From Bosea vaviloviae (GTDB lineage: Bacteria; Pseudomonadota; Alphaproteobacteria; Rhizobiales; Beijerinckiaceae): a stretch of 64,000 nt of DNA. The DNA lies in assembly GCF_001741865.1 (NCBI RefSeq), contig NZ_CP017147.1:5261001-5325000 (forward strand), written 5' to 3'. Made by a program: the position numbers and the translations under genes. Positions 15,892-27,343 of the stretch are shown piece by piece. The notes beneath the pieces were generated by a model. It searched no databases. It saw only the letters and a list, made by a program, of their open reading frames with translations, and had not been told where the DNA came from. Each line of letters begins with the position of its first letter. Positions within the stretch are counted from its first letter, which is position 1.

Positions 15892-16959
15892 ATGTCAGAA
15901 GAGGCCGACAACGAAGACAGAACAGAAGACCCGACCCAGCGAAAGCTGGATCAGGCGATCGAGAAGGGCGACGTCGCCCGCTCCAACGAGATCGGCACCT
16001 TCTTCGTGCTGTGCGGCTTCACCCTGGCGCTGCTCGTCGCCGCCGGCTGGTCGGCAAGGGAATCCGCGCTCTCGCTGCGCAGCTTCCTGATGAACGCCCA
16101 CCAGGTGCCCTCCGACGGCACCGCCTTCATGAACGTCACCCGGCAAGGCGTCATGACCGGCTTTTCGGCGATCGGGCTGCCGCTTGCCTTCATCCTCTGC
16201 GCCGCACTCGCCGGCGCGCTGATCCAGCACAAGCCACTCTGGACCTTCGAGCCAATGATGCCGAAGTTCAGCCGCATCTCGCCCATGGCCGGCGCCAAGC
16301 GCATGTTCGGCAAGGAAGCCTGGGTGAATTTCGCCAAGGGGCTCGCCAAGACCGGCCTGATCGGCGTCGTGCTCTGGACCACGCTCTGGAACGAGCATGA
16401 CCGGCTCGAGAGTTTTGCCCAGATGAACGTCTCGGCGCTGCTGCCGGCGACGCTGGCTTTGACGATCAAGCTGATGGCGAGCGCACTCGCCCTGTTCGCG
16501 GTGATCGCGATCGGCGATTTCGGCTATCAGCGTTACGCCTGGTACCAGCGCCAGAAGATGACGAAGCAGGAGCTGAAGGACGAGTACAAGAACTCGGAAG
16601 GCAATCCCGAGGTCAAGGCGAAGCTGCGCCAGATCCGCGCACAGCGCGTGCGCAAGCGCATGATGGCCGCCGTTCCCAAAGCGACCGTGATCATCACCAA
16701 CCCGACCCACTTCGCCGTCGCGCTACAATACGAACCCGGCATGGGCGCGCCGCTCTGCCTCGCCAAGGGCGTCGATGCTGTCGCGCTCAGGATCCGCGAG
16801 GTCGCGGGCCAGCACAGCGTGCCGATCATCGAGAACCCGCCTTTGGCGCGGGCACTTTACGCAACCGTCGAGATCGACGAAGAAATTCCTGTCGAACACT
16901 ACAAGGCCGTCGCCGAAGTGATCGGTTACATCTTGCGCCTGAAGGGCCGGCGCGCCTAA
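15892..16959 (+). CDS. flhB: Flagellar export switch protein FlhB
   Basis: FlhB controls which substrates the export gate accepts, switching after autocleavage. The product has 355 residues: an N-terminal charged segment (EEADNEDRTEDPTQRKLDQA), four membrane helices up to about residue 215, a linker helix (KMTKQELKDEYKNSEGNPEV), and a cytoplasmic domain with the cleavage motif NPTH at residues 270-273. All key features are intact. It starts 6 nt after the fliR stop and ends the operon; cckA follows in the same direction after about 90 nt. Confidence 0.97.
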   Translation: MSEEADNEDRTEDPTQRKLDQAIEKGDVARSNEIGTFFVLCGFTLALLVAAGWSARESALSLRSFLMNAHQVPSDGTAFMNVTRQGVMTGFSAIGLPLAFILCAALAGALIQHKPLWTFEPMMPKFSRISPMAGAKRMFGKEAWVNFAKGLAKTGLIGVVLWTTLWNEHDRLESFAQMNVSALLPATLALTIKLMASALALFAVIAIGDFGYQRYAWYQRQKMTKQELKDEYKNSEGNPEVKAKLRQIRAQRVRKRMMAAVPKATVIITNPTHFAVALQYEPGMGAPLCLAKGVDAVALRIREVAGQHSVPIIENPPLARALYATVEIDEEIPVEHYKAVAEVIGYILRLKGRRA

Positions 16960-17051
16960 CTCGCAACAGCTTAACGTGCAAGACAGGCTGAGCGCGCATC
17001 GGTCGGTCGCAGGACCGCCGCTGCGGTGTCAATGGAACGGACCAAACCGCA

Positions 17052-19559
17052 ATGAGCGGAACCACGGCGACCACGGCGATCGATCGCTCCGACAAGCCCG
17101 GCCATATCGGCGTCATCCTGCTCGTCGCGGGGCTGCTCGTCGGCGCAGCGATCGCGCTTGGCTTCATCGCCAATGAATGGGCGCAGCCGCTGATCCTGGG
17201 ATTGCTGGCGCTGCTCTCTGTCGTCGGCGTCTTCGGCCTCTTCGCCTTCGCCATCGGCCTCATCCAGTTTTCCGGCCGCGCCGCCCGCAACGACTTGACC
17301 AAGGTCATCGTCGATGGCGCCGAGGACGGCGTCGTCGTCACCGAGGGCGAGAACCGCATCGTCTATGCCAACGAGGCCTATCTCGCTTTGGCCGGCGCCC
17401 GCGGCGCCAGCGACATCCGCCCGGTCGAGCGCCTCTTCACCGGCCGTGCCGACGTCTCGGAGGCGATCTACCGCCTCGCCACCGCAGCACGCGAGAACCG
17501 CCGCCTCATCGAGGAGGTCCGGCTCGAGCCCGCGCTCGACGGGCGCAACGGCGTCGGCTGGTACCGCATCCGCGTCTCCTCCGTTCACCGCGACAGCAGG
17601 CCGGCCACGCTCTGGAGCGTCTCGGACGTAACGCCCGAGCGCGAGCGCCAGGAGAACGCCTTCCAGGAGTTGCAGCACGCGATCGACTATCTCGACCATG
17701 CGCCGGCCGGTTTCGTCTCGATCGATGCCGATGGCGAGGTCTCCTATCTCAACGCCACCCTCTCCGGCTGGCTCGATTTCGATCTCGCCCGCTTCGGCTC
17801 CGGCGGCCTGCATCTCGACGATATCGCGACGCCCAACGCGGCTGCCCTCATCCAGGCCATTCGCGGCCTGCCCGGCGATGTCCGCACCGAGGTGCTCGAT
17901 GTCGACCTCAAGCGCCGCAACGGCGTGCCGCTGCCAGTCAGGCTCCATCATCAGGTCGCGTTCGGCAGCGACGGCCGCGCCGGCCCCTCGCGCACGCTGG
18001 TGCTGAACCGCACCTCCGGCGAGGCCGGCTCCGACGGCCGCAGCGACGCCGAGGTCCGCTTCGCCCGCTTCTTCCACTCCACGCCGATGGCGATCGCCAC
18101 CGTCGACAAGGCCGGCGCCATCCTGCGCTCCAACGCCGCCTTCACCCGCTTGACGCAGGCCGGGCCCCAGCCGGCGGCGATCCAGGACCTGGTCACGCCG
18201 AGTGCGGCCGAGCTGCAGCGCGCCTTGTCGGACGCGATGGATGGCCGCTCCGACATCGCCCCGCTCGACGTCACGCTTGCGGGCGAGGACGGGCGCTCGG
18301 CCAGGCTCTACCTCTCTCCCGTGGCGGCCACTGAGGATGGCGACGGCGAGCGCGCCATCGTCTACGCGCTCGAGACCACCGATGAGCGCAAGCTCAAGGA
18401 CAATATGGACCAGGCCGGCAAGATGCAGGCGGTGGGCCAGCTCGCCGGCGGCATCGCACACGACTTCAACAATGTGCTGCAGGTCATCATCAACGCCTCG
18501 GAGTTCCTGCTCGCCAGCCATCGGCCGACGGATCCCTCCTTCCCCGACATCATGCAGATCAAGCAGAACGCCTATCGCGCGGCTGCTTTGGTGCGGCAAT
18601 TGCTCGCCTTCTCGCGCCGGCAGACGCTGCGCCCGCAGGTGCTCGAACTTGGCGACGTGCTCTCCGATCTCTCGCTGATGCTGAAGCGCGTGGTCGCCGA
18701 CAAGGTCGGCCTCGATGTCCGCCAGGGCCGCGACCTCTGGCCGGTCAAAGCCGATCTCGGCCAGCTCGAACAGGTCATCGTCAATCTCGCAGTTAACGCC
18801 CGCGACGCCATGCCCGATGGCGGCAAGCTGACGGTGCGCACCCGCAATGTCGCAGCCGCCGATGCGGCGGGCTTCGGCCATGCCGCCTTGCCGTCCGACG
18901 ACTATGTGCTGCTTGAGGTCGAGGATACCGGCACCGGCATCTCGCCCGAGCATCTCGACAAGATCTTCGAGCCCTTCTTCACCACCAAGGAGGTCGGCAA
19001 GGGCACTGGCCTGGGCCTCTCCATGGTCTATGGCATCGTCAAGCAGACCGGCGGCTTCGTCTTCTGCGATTCCGCCGTCGGCCGGGGCACGACCTTCCGC
19101 ATCTTCCTGCCCAGGCATGTGCCGAGCGCCGAGGAGATCGCCGCCGAGGCCGCCGCCAAGGAGGCGCCCAAGAAGCTCGCCGCCGACCATACCGGCGCCG
19201 GCGTCATCCTGCTGGTCGAGGACGAGGATGCGGTCCGCGCGCTCAATGCCCGCATGCTGGTCTCGCGCGGCTACACGGTCCACGAAGCGGCCTCGGGCGT
19301 CGAGGCGCTCGACATCTTCATGAAGCATGACGGCCGCATCGACCTCGTCGTCTCCGACGTGGTGATGCCGGAAATGGACGGCCCGACCCTGCTCGGCGAA
19401 CTGCGCCAGCGCAACCCGGCGACCAAGGTCGTCTTCGTCTCCGGCTACGCCGAAGAGGCCTTCCGCAAGAACCTGCCCGAGGGCGAGGACTTCCAGTTCC
19501 TGCCCAAACCCTTCACGATGAAGCAGCTGGTCGAGACAGTGAAGGCGGCGATGGGGTGA
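17052..19559 (+). CDS. cckA: Cell-cycle hybrid histidine kinase CckA
   Basis: CckA phosphorylates ChpT and, through it, CtrA and CpdR, and so sets cell-cycle and flagellar gene expression. The 835-residue product has two N-terminal membrane helices (about 15-75) and two PAS-like regions (about 80-330). The dimerisation domain carries His470 ([14 protein letters not shown]). An HATPase domain follows with NARDAMPDG and the G-boxes EDTGTGI and [17 protein letters not shown]. The C-terminal receiver domain has Asp769 ([12 protein letters not shown]) and a PKPF ending. Domain order, the IAHDFNN box and the closing LPKPF segment match CckA. Its place directly behind flhB links it physically to CtrA-regulated flagellar genes. 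Confidence 0.92.
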   Translation: MSGTTATTAIDRSDKPGHIGVILLVAGLLVGAAIALGFIANEWAQPLILGLLALLSVVGVFGLFAFAIGLIQFSGRAARNDLTKVIVDGAEDGVVVTEGENRIVYANEAYLALAGARGASDIRPVERLFTGRADVSEAIYRLATAARENRRLIEEVRLEPALDGRNGVGWYRIRVSSVHRDSRPATLWSVSDVTPERERQENAFQELQHAIDYLDHAPAGFVSIDADGEVSYLNATLSGWLDFDLARFGSGGLHLDDIATPNAAALIQAIRGLPGDVRTEVLDVDLKRRNGVPLPVRLHHQVAFGSDGRAGPSRTLVLNRTSGEAGSDGRSDAEVRFARFFHSTPMAIATVDKAGAILRSNAAFTRLTQAGPQPAAIQDLVTPSAAELQRALSDAMDGRSDIAPLDVTLAGEDGRSARLYLSPVAATEDGDGERAIVYALETTDERKLKDNMDQAGKMQAVGQLAGGIAHDFNNVLQVIINASEFLLASHRPTDPSFPDIMQIKQNAYRAAALVRQLLAFSRRQTLRPQVLELGDVLSDLSLMLKRVVADKVGLDVRQGRDLWPVKADLGQLEQVIVNLAVNARDAMPDGGKLTVRTRNVAAADAAGFGHAALPSDDYVLLEVEDTGTGISPEHLDKIFEPFFTTKEVGKGTGLGLSMVYGIVKQTGGFVFCDSAVGRGTTFRIFLPRHVPSAEEIAAEAAAKEAPKKLAADHTGAGVILLVEDEDAVRALNARMLVSRGYTVHEAASGVEALDIFMKHDGRIDLVVSDVVMPEMDGPTLLGELRQRNPATKVVFVSGYAEEAFRKNLPEGEDFQFLPKPFTMKQLVETVKAAMG

Positions 19560-19886
19560 TCCGGACGGGTCGCGGCCTCGCCGCAAGCCCCGTGCCTGAC
19601 AGACTCGGATTCACGGCCAAGAACTCTGGTGCATCTCTCCGATTACACCATCCACCATTCACGCGATCAGGGTCAGGTGGACCAGGCCTTGCTTGGGCGC
19701 TGCGTCACGAGGCCGGAAGACGTTTGATCATATGTTGAGTGATCATCGGGGCTGACAACCACGTTTCCACCGGAACGCTATGACGCTGCGGCCGCGCGAC
19801 AGCGATCGGTCGTGAGGTAGCGACGTCTGCACCGCCCGGAACTTGCACGGTTCGGTTGAGTTGAACTGCATCTCCAGACGGCAAAA
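19560..19886. other. Intergenic region downstream of cckA
   Basis: No supported gene. Weak open frames on both strands here are GC-skew artefacts. Base composition falls below that of cckA. Confidence 0.4.
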
Positions 19887-19928
19887 CGAAGTCTTGGCAC
19901 CGAAATCTTGGCACCGAAGTCTTGGCAA
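19887..19928 (+). repeat. Three tandem copies of a 14-bp unit
   Basis: cgaagtcttggcac, cgaaatcttggcac and cgaagtcttggcaa follow each other exactly, ending 14 nt before the hydrolase start codon. The unit is not a multiple of a known operator that I recognise. It could be a slippage product or an iterated binding site. Confidence 0.8.
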
Positions 19929-19942
19929 AACGAGATCGTGGC

Positions 19943-20821
19943 ATGAGCCTCCCCACTCCACGACGAACGCGTCTCTCCGGCGGAACCGAGCTTGCATATG
20001 TCGCTGCGGGCGATCCATCCAACCCGGCTTTGCTCCTTCTGCACGGATTTCCCAGCTCGGCACATACGTTCCGCGACGTCATTCCGGGACTGGCGCGCGT
20101 AGCCTATGTGATCGCGCCCGACCTCCCGGGCCACGGTCAGTCCGACGTTCCACCGACGCCCTCCTTTGCAGCGTTCAGCGATGCAATTTCAGAATTGCTG
20201 GCCCAGCTCCGGATTGGGCGCCGCTTCATCTACCTGCATGATTGGGGCGCCCCTGTGGGCCTGCAAATCGCCATGCAGGCCCCCGAGCTGGTTTCGGGCT
20301 TCATCATCCAGAACGCCAACGCGCACCGAACCGGCTTCGGACCTTTATGGGACGCGACTTTAAAGTTCTGGTCGGAACCGACAAAAGAGAACGAGGCGGC
20401 CGCAACCGTCCACCTGACCTTCGAGTTCACGCGCGAGCAATACACGGGCGGCCTGCCGGAGGATGTCGCCGCCACGATCAAAGGAGAGCCTTGGGTCGAG
20501 GACTGGCGGGTGATGAATCGTCCCGGCCGCATGGAGACCCACCGCGCGCTCATCGCCGACTACAAAAACCACGCCGCGCGTTTCGACGCGATCGCCGCCT
20601 ATCTCGAAAAATGGCAGCCGCCTGCACTCATGTTGTGGGGCCGTCACGACCCATTCTTCGACATCGCCGAAACGCTGTCGTGGATGCAGGATCTGCCGCG
20701 CATGGACGCGCATATTGTCGATGGCGGACACTTCTTGCTCGAAACGCACGCCGAACCCGCACTCGCCCTCATGATCGAGTTCATCAAGCGAACACAGGCG
20801 AGACTGAGCCAAATTCCCTGA
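19943..20821 (+). CDS. Alpha/beta hydrolase with aspartate nucleophile (epoxide hydrolase/dehalogenase-like)
   Basis: The 292-residue protein has the alpha/beta-hydrolase fold: LLLLHGFPSSAHTFRDVI (oxyanion HGFP), nucleophile elbow HDWGAPVGLQIA with Asp in the nucleophile position, a cap region (about 150-220), an acid in LMLWGRHDPFFD, and catalytic His in DGGHFLLETHAE. An Asp nucleophile is typical of epoxide hydrolases and haloalkane dehalogenases, not of esterases. The substrate cannot be told. ATG 19943 (MSLPTPRRT) is chosen over TTG 19922. It lies downstream of a 14-bp tandem repeat and upstream of recA, apparently as a single gene. Confidence 0.85.
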   Translation: MSLPTPRRTRLSGGTELAYVAAGDPSNPALLLLHGFPSSAHTFRDVIPGLARVAYVIAPDLPGHGQSDVPPTPSFAAFSDAISELLAQLRIGRRFIYLHDWGAPVGLQIAMQAPELVSGFIIQNANAHRTGFGPLWDATLKFWSEPTKENEAAATVHLTFEFTREQYTGGLPEDVAATIKGEPWVEDWRVMNRPGRMETHRALIADYKNHAARFDAIAAYLEKWQPPALMLWGRHDPFFDIAETLSWMQDLPRMDAHIVDGGHFLLETHAEPALALMIEFIKRTQARLSQIP

Positions 20822-21090
20822 GAGAATGCCTGCAAGCTCGTCCTGGCGGCCTGTCAGAGCGCGGCTCGCGCCACCGCTGCGTTGCCGAGACCAATGACGA
20901 CCTCAAGCCGTTCGTCCGAACCGGGCCATGTGACTGCTCTTGACGATGCCTCACGATCCCTGGCGAGGGCGCTCGGCTCTCGTGGCCGAGCCTACGGCGT
21001 AGTTCCTGGCCAGAATCGACCGGCGAATTCCGGACCGCCGCACCACGGGCAGCCGGAATGGAGCAAATCCAGAAACGCGGCGAATTGTGA
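20822..21090. other. Spacer between the hydrolase gene and recA
   Basis: No gene is supported. Short frames are Arg/Ser-rich. The recA control region begins at about 21091. Confidence 0.45.
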
Positions 21091-21105
21091 GAACAAAAAA
21101 AGAAC
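21091..21105. promoter_or_regulatory. LexA (SOS) box of recA
   Basis: GAAC, seven A residues, then GAAC is an exact match to the alphaproteobacterial LexA consensus GAAC-N7-GAAC. It lies 86 nt before the recA start. A further GTTC (21108) and GAAC (21116) follow closely. Repression by LexA and induction by DNA damage are expected from established alphaproteobacterial SOS regulation. Confidence 0.85.
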
Positions 21106-21190
21106 TTGTTCATGAGAACAAACCATGACCATATATCGTCATGGCGCGCATTGAGATGTGGTCGCGCCCCTGCCATAAGGAGCGCAATCC

Positions 21191-22276
21191 GTGAATCAGG
21201 CGAATCTCAAGCTCGTGGAAGGCTCCTCGATGGACAAGGCCAAGGCGCTGGACGCAGCGCTCTCGCAGATCGAACGCGCCTTCGGCAAGGGCTCGATCAT
21301 GCGGCTGGGCAAGAACCAGCAGGCGATCGAGATCGAGACGGTTTCGACGGGTTCGCTGGGCCTCGACATCGCGCTCGGCGTCGGCGGCCTGCCGCGCGGC
21401 CGCGTCATCGAGATCTACGGGCCTGAATCCTCCGGCAAGACGACGCTGGCGCTCCACACCATCGCCGAGGCCCAGAAGAAGGGCGGCGTCTGCGCCTTTG
21501 TCGATGCCGAGCATGCGCTCGACCCGGTCTATGCCCGCAAGCTCGGGGTCAATCTCGACGACCTGCTGATCTCGCAGCCCGACACCGGCGAACAGGCGCT
21601 GGAGATCACCGACACGCTGGTGCGCTCGGGCGCGATCGACGTGCTGGTGATCGACTCGGTTGCCGCATTGACCCCGCGCGCCGAAATCGAGGGCGAGATG
21701 GGCGATGTCCAGCCCGGCCTGCAGGCCCGCCTGATGAGCCAGGCGCTGCGCAAGCTGACCGCCTCGATCTCGCGCTCGAACTGCATGGTCATCTTCATCA
21801 ACCAGATCCGCATGAAGATCGGCGTGATGTATGGCTCGCCCGAGACCACCACCGGCGGCAACGCGCTGAAATTCTACGCCTCGGTGCGCCTCGATATTCG
21901 CCGCATCTCGACGCTGAAGGACCGCGAGGAAGCGACCGGCAACCAGGTCCGCGTCAAGGTCGTGAAGAACAAGGTCGCCCCGCCCTTCAAGCAGGTCGAG
22001 TTCGACATCATGTTCGGCGAGGGCATCTCCAAGGTCGGCGAACTGGTCGATCTCGGCGTCAAGGCCGGCATGGTCGAAAAATCCGGTGCCTGGTTCTCCT
22101 TCGACAGCCAGCGCCTCGGCCAGGGCCGCGAGAATGCCAAGGCTTTCCTCAAGGCCAATCCGGATGTGGCGGCCAAGATCGAGGCGACGATCCGGCAGAA
22201 TTCCGGCCTCGTCGCCGAGCGCATCCTCGACCAGGCGACCCCGACCGACGACGACCTCGACGAGGGGGAGGCCTGA
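21191..22276 (+). CDS. recA: Recombinase RecA
   Basis: RecA forms filaments on single-stranded DNA for homologous recombination and SOS induction. The 361-residue protein has Walker A GPESSGKT, the catalytic/oligomer region ([17 protein letters not shown]), Walker [14 protein letters not shown]-binding loop L1 ([20 protein letters not shown]) and L2 ([20 protein letters not shown]), and an acidic C-terminus ([10 protein letters not shown]). The GTG at 21191 is chosen since AAGGAG stands 9 nt upstream; ATG at 21230 would remove the N-terminal helix. A terminator and repeats follow. Confidence 0.99.
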   Translation: MNQANLKLVEGSSMDKAKALDAALSQIERAFGKGSIMRLGKNQQAIEIETVSTGSLGLDIALGVGGLPRGRVIEIYGPESSGKTTLALHTIAEAQKKGGVCAFVDAEHALDPVYARKLGVNLDDLLISQPDTGEQALEITDTLVRSGAIDVLVIDSVAALTPRAEIEGEMGDVQPGLQARLMSQALRKLTASISRSNCMVIFINQIRMKIGVMYGSPETTTGGNALKFYASVRLDIRRISTLKDREEATGNQVRVKVVKNKVAPPFKQVEFDIMFGEGISKVGELVDLGVKAGMVEKSGAWFSFDSQRLGQGRENAKAFLKANPDVAAKIEATIRQNSGLVAERILDQATPTDDDLDEGEA

Positions 22277-22281
22277 GCTTC

Positions 22282-22365
22282 AGAGCAGGATGCGAAAAAC
22301 TGGGCACCGGTTTTTCGCAATCGATCCTGCTCTCACTCTTAGATGAGAGACGGATTCAGATTTCA
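22282..22365 (+). repeat. Dispersed palindromic repeat, family B copy 3 (truncated)
   Basis: It starts 5 nt after the recA stop with agagcaggatgcgaaaaa and ends in the gatttcag that opens the second palindrome in full copies. Here that second palindrome is replaced by the GC-rich recA terminator. Confidence 0.85.
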
Positions 22366-22398
22366 GCGGGCGGCCGGTCGGGCCGCCCGCTTTCGTTT
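22365..22398 (+). terminator. Rho-independent terminator of recA
   Basis: agcgggcggcc pairs with ggccgcccgct around ggtcg, followed by ttcgttt. It directly abuts the truncated repeat. Confidence 0.8.
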
Positions 22399-22480
22399 GC
22401 CGCCAAGGTTTCGTTTGCAGCCAAGGCTTTGAGGAAACATCTCGCGCTTTGGCTCTCTCGACAGGGGCAAGCCGCCTGCA

Positions 22481-22610
22481 AGAGCAGGATGCAAAAAAAT
22501 GTGGGAACCGGTTTTTCGCAATCGATCCTGCTCTCACTCTGAGATGAGAGACGAATTCAGATTTCAGATGGGATCACTTTGTGATTCCATCTGAAATCAT
22601 CCGGCTCTAG
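22481..22610 (+). repeat. Dispersed composite palindromic repeat, family B copy 4 (full length)
   Basis: The first hairpin (agagcaggatgcaaaaaa ... tcgcaatcgatcctgctct), the linker ctcactctgagatgagag, and a second hairpin (gatttcagatgggatcac with gtgattccatctgaaatc) make up the unit. It is 59 nt upstream of alaS and in the same orientation as copy 3. Confidence 0.88.
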
Positions 22611-22669
22611 AACGCTGATGTCGCCGGGAAGCGCCCCGGCCCCGTCCTGAACCAGAGTTTCCAATTGCG

Positions 22670-25312
<2,643 letters not shown>

Positions 25313-25318
25313 CCCGCC

Positions 25319-26482
25319 ATGACCGCCGCCGCGTCGTTTCCGACCTGGCGGCGGCAAATTCACTTGTGGATCGACCATGGCGCCGGCGACGATCTCGTCG
25401 CCACCGTGCTCCATCGCGGCCTGGTGGTGCTGATCTGCGCCAATGTCGTGGCGATCGTCCTGGAATCGGTGCCCTCGATCGCGACCCGGTTCGGCGCTGG
25501 CTTCCAGGCCTTCGAGTTCGTCTCGCTCCTCATTTTCGCACTCGAATACGCAATCCGGCTCTGGACCGCGCCGGAGCATGCGCGTTACCGGGGGCTGAGC
25601 CCGACGCGGGCGCGGCTTGCCTATGCCGCCTCCGTGCCCGCGGTGATCGATCTGCTGGCGACCCTGCCGCTGCTGTTCGGGCTCATGGGCTTCGGCGAAC
25701 TCAAGGTTCTGCTGCTGCTCCGGCTGTTGCGCTTCTTCAAGCTCGGGCGCTATTCCCCCGGCATGGCCTCGCTTTCGGCCGCGCTCACCGCAGAGCGCAA
25801 GGCGCTTTTCGCCTGCTTCGTCATCCTGATGGGCGTGATGCTGATGGCGGCGAGCGCCATGCATATCGTCGAGCATGAAGCACAAGCCGAGAAGTTCGGC
25901 ACGATACCCGACGCGATGTGGTGGGCGATCATCACATTGACCACGGTCGGCTATGGCGACGTCTACCCGATCACCGCGGCCGGCAAGGCGGTCGCTGCGG
26001 TGACGGCCGTGCTCGGTCTCATCATGCTGGCGCTGCCGGTCGGCATCGTCGCGACCGCTTTCGCGCAAGAGATCCACCGGCGCGAATTCGTCGTGACCTG
26101 GAGCATGATCGCGCGCGTACCGCTGTTCGGCGGCCTCGACGCAGCCGAGATCGCCGAGGTCATGCAGTTCCTGCGCGCCCAGACCGTCAAGAACGGGGCG
26201 GTGGTCATGCATGAAGGTGAACCCGGCCGGGCGCTCTATTTCATCGCCAGCGGCGAGGTCGAGATTCTGCTGCCGGAGGGCAAAAGGCGGTTGGACGAAG
26301 GCCATTTCTTCGGAGAGTTGCGGTTCGGCGATATGGCCATTGCGAGCCACTCGCCTTGCCCGAACGCCGCAGTCGCGACGGCGCCGTCAAAACTCCTGGT
26401 GCTCGATCCGATCGATTTCCATGCCTTGACGATGCGCCATCCCAAACTTGCCGAGCATATCAGGACACTGGCCCAGGCATGA
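25319..26482 (+). CDS. Cyclic-nucleotide-gated-type K+ channel (MlotiK1-like)
   Basis: The 387-residue protein has six membrane segments; S4 carries spaced Arg residues (LLLLRLLRFFKLGRYS), and the pore holds the K+ filter TTVGYGD (TLTTVGYGDVYPIT). A C-terminal cyclic-nucleotide-binding domain follows (about 270-385; VVMHEGEPGRALYFIASGEV, EGHFFGEL). The phosphate-binding cassette is odd: after FGEL come RFGDMAIASHSPCPNAAVAT, and the Arg that normally contacts the cyclic phosphate appears replaced. Nucleotide binding may be altered. The gene lies 6 nt behind alaS and overlaps the next gene by 4 nt. Confidence 0.9.
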   Translation: MTAAASFPTWRRQIHLWIDHGAGDDLVATVLHRGLVVLICANVVAIVLESVPSIATRFGAGFQAFEFVSLLIFALEYAIRLWTAPEHARYRGLSPTRARLAYAASVPAVIDLLATLPLLFGLMGFGELKVLLLLRLLRFFKLGRYSPGMASLSAALTAERKALFACFVILMGVMLMAASAMHIVEHEAQAEKFGTIPDAMWWAIITLTTVGYGDVYPITAAGKAVAAVTAVLGLIMLALPVGIVATAFAQEIHRREFVVTWSMIARVPLFGGLDAAEIAEVMQFLRAQTVKNGAVVMHEGEPGRALYFIASGEVEILLPEGKRRLDEGHFFGELRFGDMAIASHSPCPNAAVATAPSKLLVLDPIDFHALTMRHPKLAEHIRTLAQA

Positions 26483-27102
26483 TCAGGCTGCTGCAGATCA
26501 CAAGCGGGCTCGTGCTGCTGCTCGCTCCCGCGTTCGCCCTCGCCCAATCCGGGCCGGGCCGGCCGGGCCCCGGCCTGTCGGCGTCGCGCACGATCATGGC
26601 GGGCTCGATGCTCGGCGTCGCCATCAGCAACGCTCCCGACAAGGCAAGGCTCGCGATCGCACGGCCGGATGACGCTGCGACGCGCGCCATCATCGTCGCC
26701 GAATTGTCCGGCCGGCCCTCCGCAAGCCTTCAGACGCCCGGCGATGCAGGCTCCTACGAATTGCGCTTGACCCAGGACCGCGACGGCGCGCCGGTCATCC
26801 TGCTGCGCCAGCCGCTCGTCACGACGCCGGCCAGCGCGACGCTCTCCGCACCTGCCCGCGTCGCGCGCGGCAACGGCCTGCCCGTGCGTGGCATCGGCCC
26901 CAATGGCGAGCAGGATCGCGTCGTCATCGCGCGCAAGGATGCTGCCGCAGACGCTGCAGGTCCCTCATTCTTCCCGGCAGAAAACATCGAGGCGACATTG
27001 GAGGCTCCCGAGACGCCGGGCACCTACGAACTACGCTATGTCATGCATGCGCCGCTGGCCGAACATCGCATCCTGGCGCGCCAGGAAATCACCGTCGAAT
27101 GA
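26479..27102 (+). CDS. Secreted protein with two similar beta-type repeats, unknown function
   Basis: The 207-residue product has a signal peptide (MIRLLQITSGLVLLLAPAFA, cleavage near LAQS). The mature part looks like an internal duplication of about 80 residues. Repeat one ends with GSYELRLTQ ... LLRQPLVT and repeat two with GTYELRYVM ... LARQEITV. This YELRY pattern recurs in alphaproteobacterial periplasmic proteins near VWA-domain genes, but I cannot name a function. The ATG overlaps the stop of the K+ channel gene (ATGA), so the two are coupled; a channel-associated periplasmic role is only a guess. Confidence 0.75.
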   Translation: MIRLLQITSGLVLLLAPAFALAQSGPGRPGPGLSASRTIMAGSMLGVAISNAPDKARLAIARPDDAATRAIIVAELSGRPSASLQTPGDAGSYELRLTQDRDGAPVILLRQPLVTTPASATLSAPARVARGNGLPVRGIGPNGEQDRVVIARKDAAADAAGPSFFPAENIEATLEAPETPGTYELRYVMHAPLAEHRILARQEITVE

Positions 27103-27228
27103 TACTGACCGCCTTCAGCGCTTAAAGCCCGTTTGGAAACTGCGCGAGCCTTCATCCTGATGCTGTAGGGTTTTGCTCTTGCATCGGCCTGTCCCGATCA
27201 TGGCTCGCCACGACATCGGCCGATGAGG

Positions 27229-27275
27229 CGCGGGGAACCCTCTCCCGGAGGGAGAGGGCAGGGTGAGGGGTCGGC
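27229..27275 (+). repeat. REP-like palindrome, family C copy 1
   Basis: gcggggaaccctctcccgga followed by gggagagggcagggtgagg is a compact palindrome plus tail. The inverted partner is at 28683-28734, on the other side of the IS element. Related copies lie at 42090-42135 and 42237-42286. Confidence 0.8.
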
Positions 27276-27335
27276 CGTTTGACACTTTGGCCGTGACCTC
27301 ACCGCTGCCACACTGTGAGGATGGCGCCTAACTGG

Positions 27336-27343
27336 TCTAGGGG
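27336..27343. repeat. Target-site duplication, left copy
   Basis: tctagggg immediately precedes the left inverted repeat of the IS element and equals the eight bases after its right end (28677-28684). Confidence 0.9.

Noticed and set aside
16971..19586. Long minus-strand open frame opposite cckA
   Set aside because: CckA on the plus strand has complete domains with catalytic residues; the opposite frame is compositional shadow.
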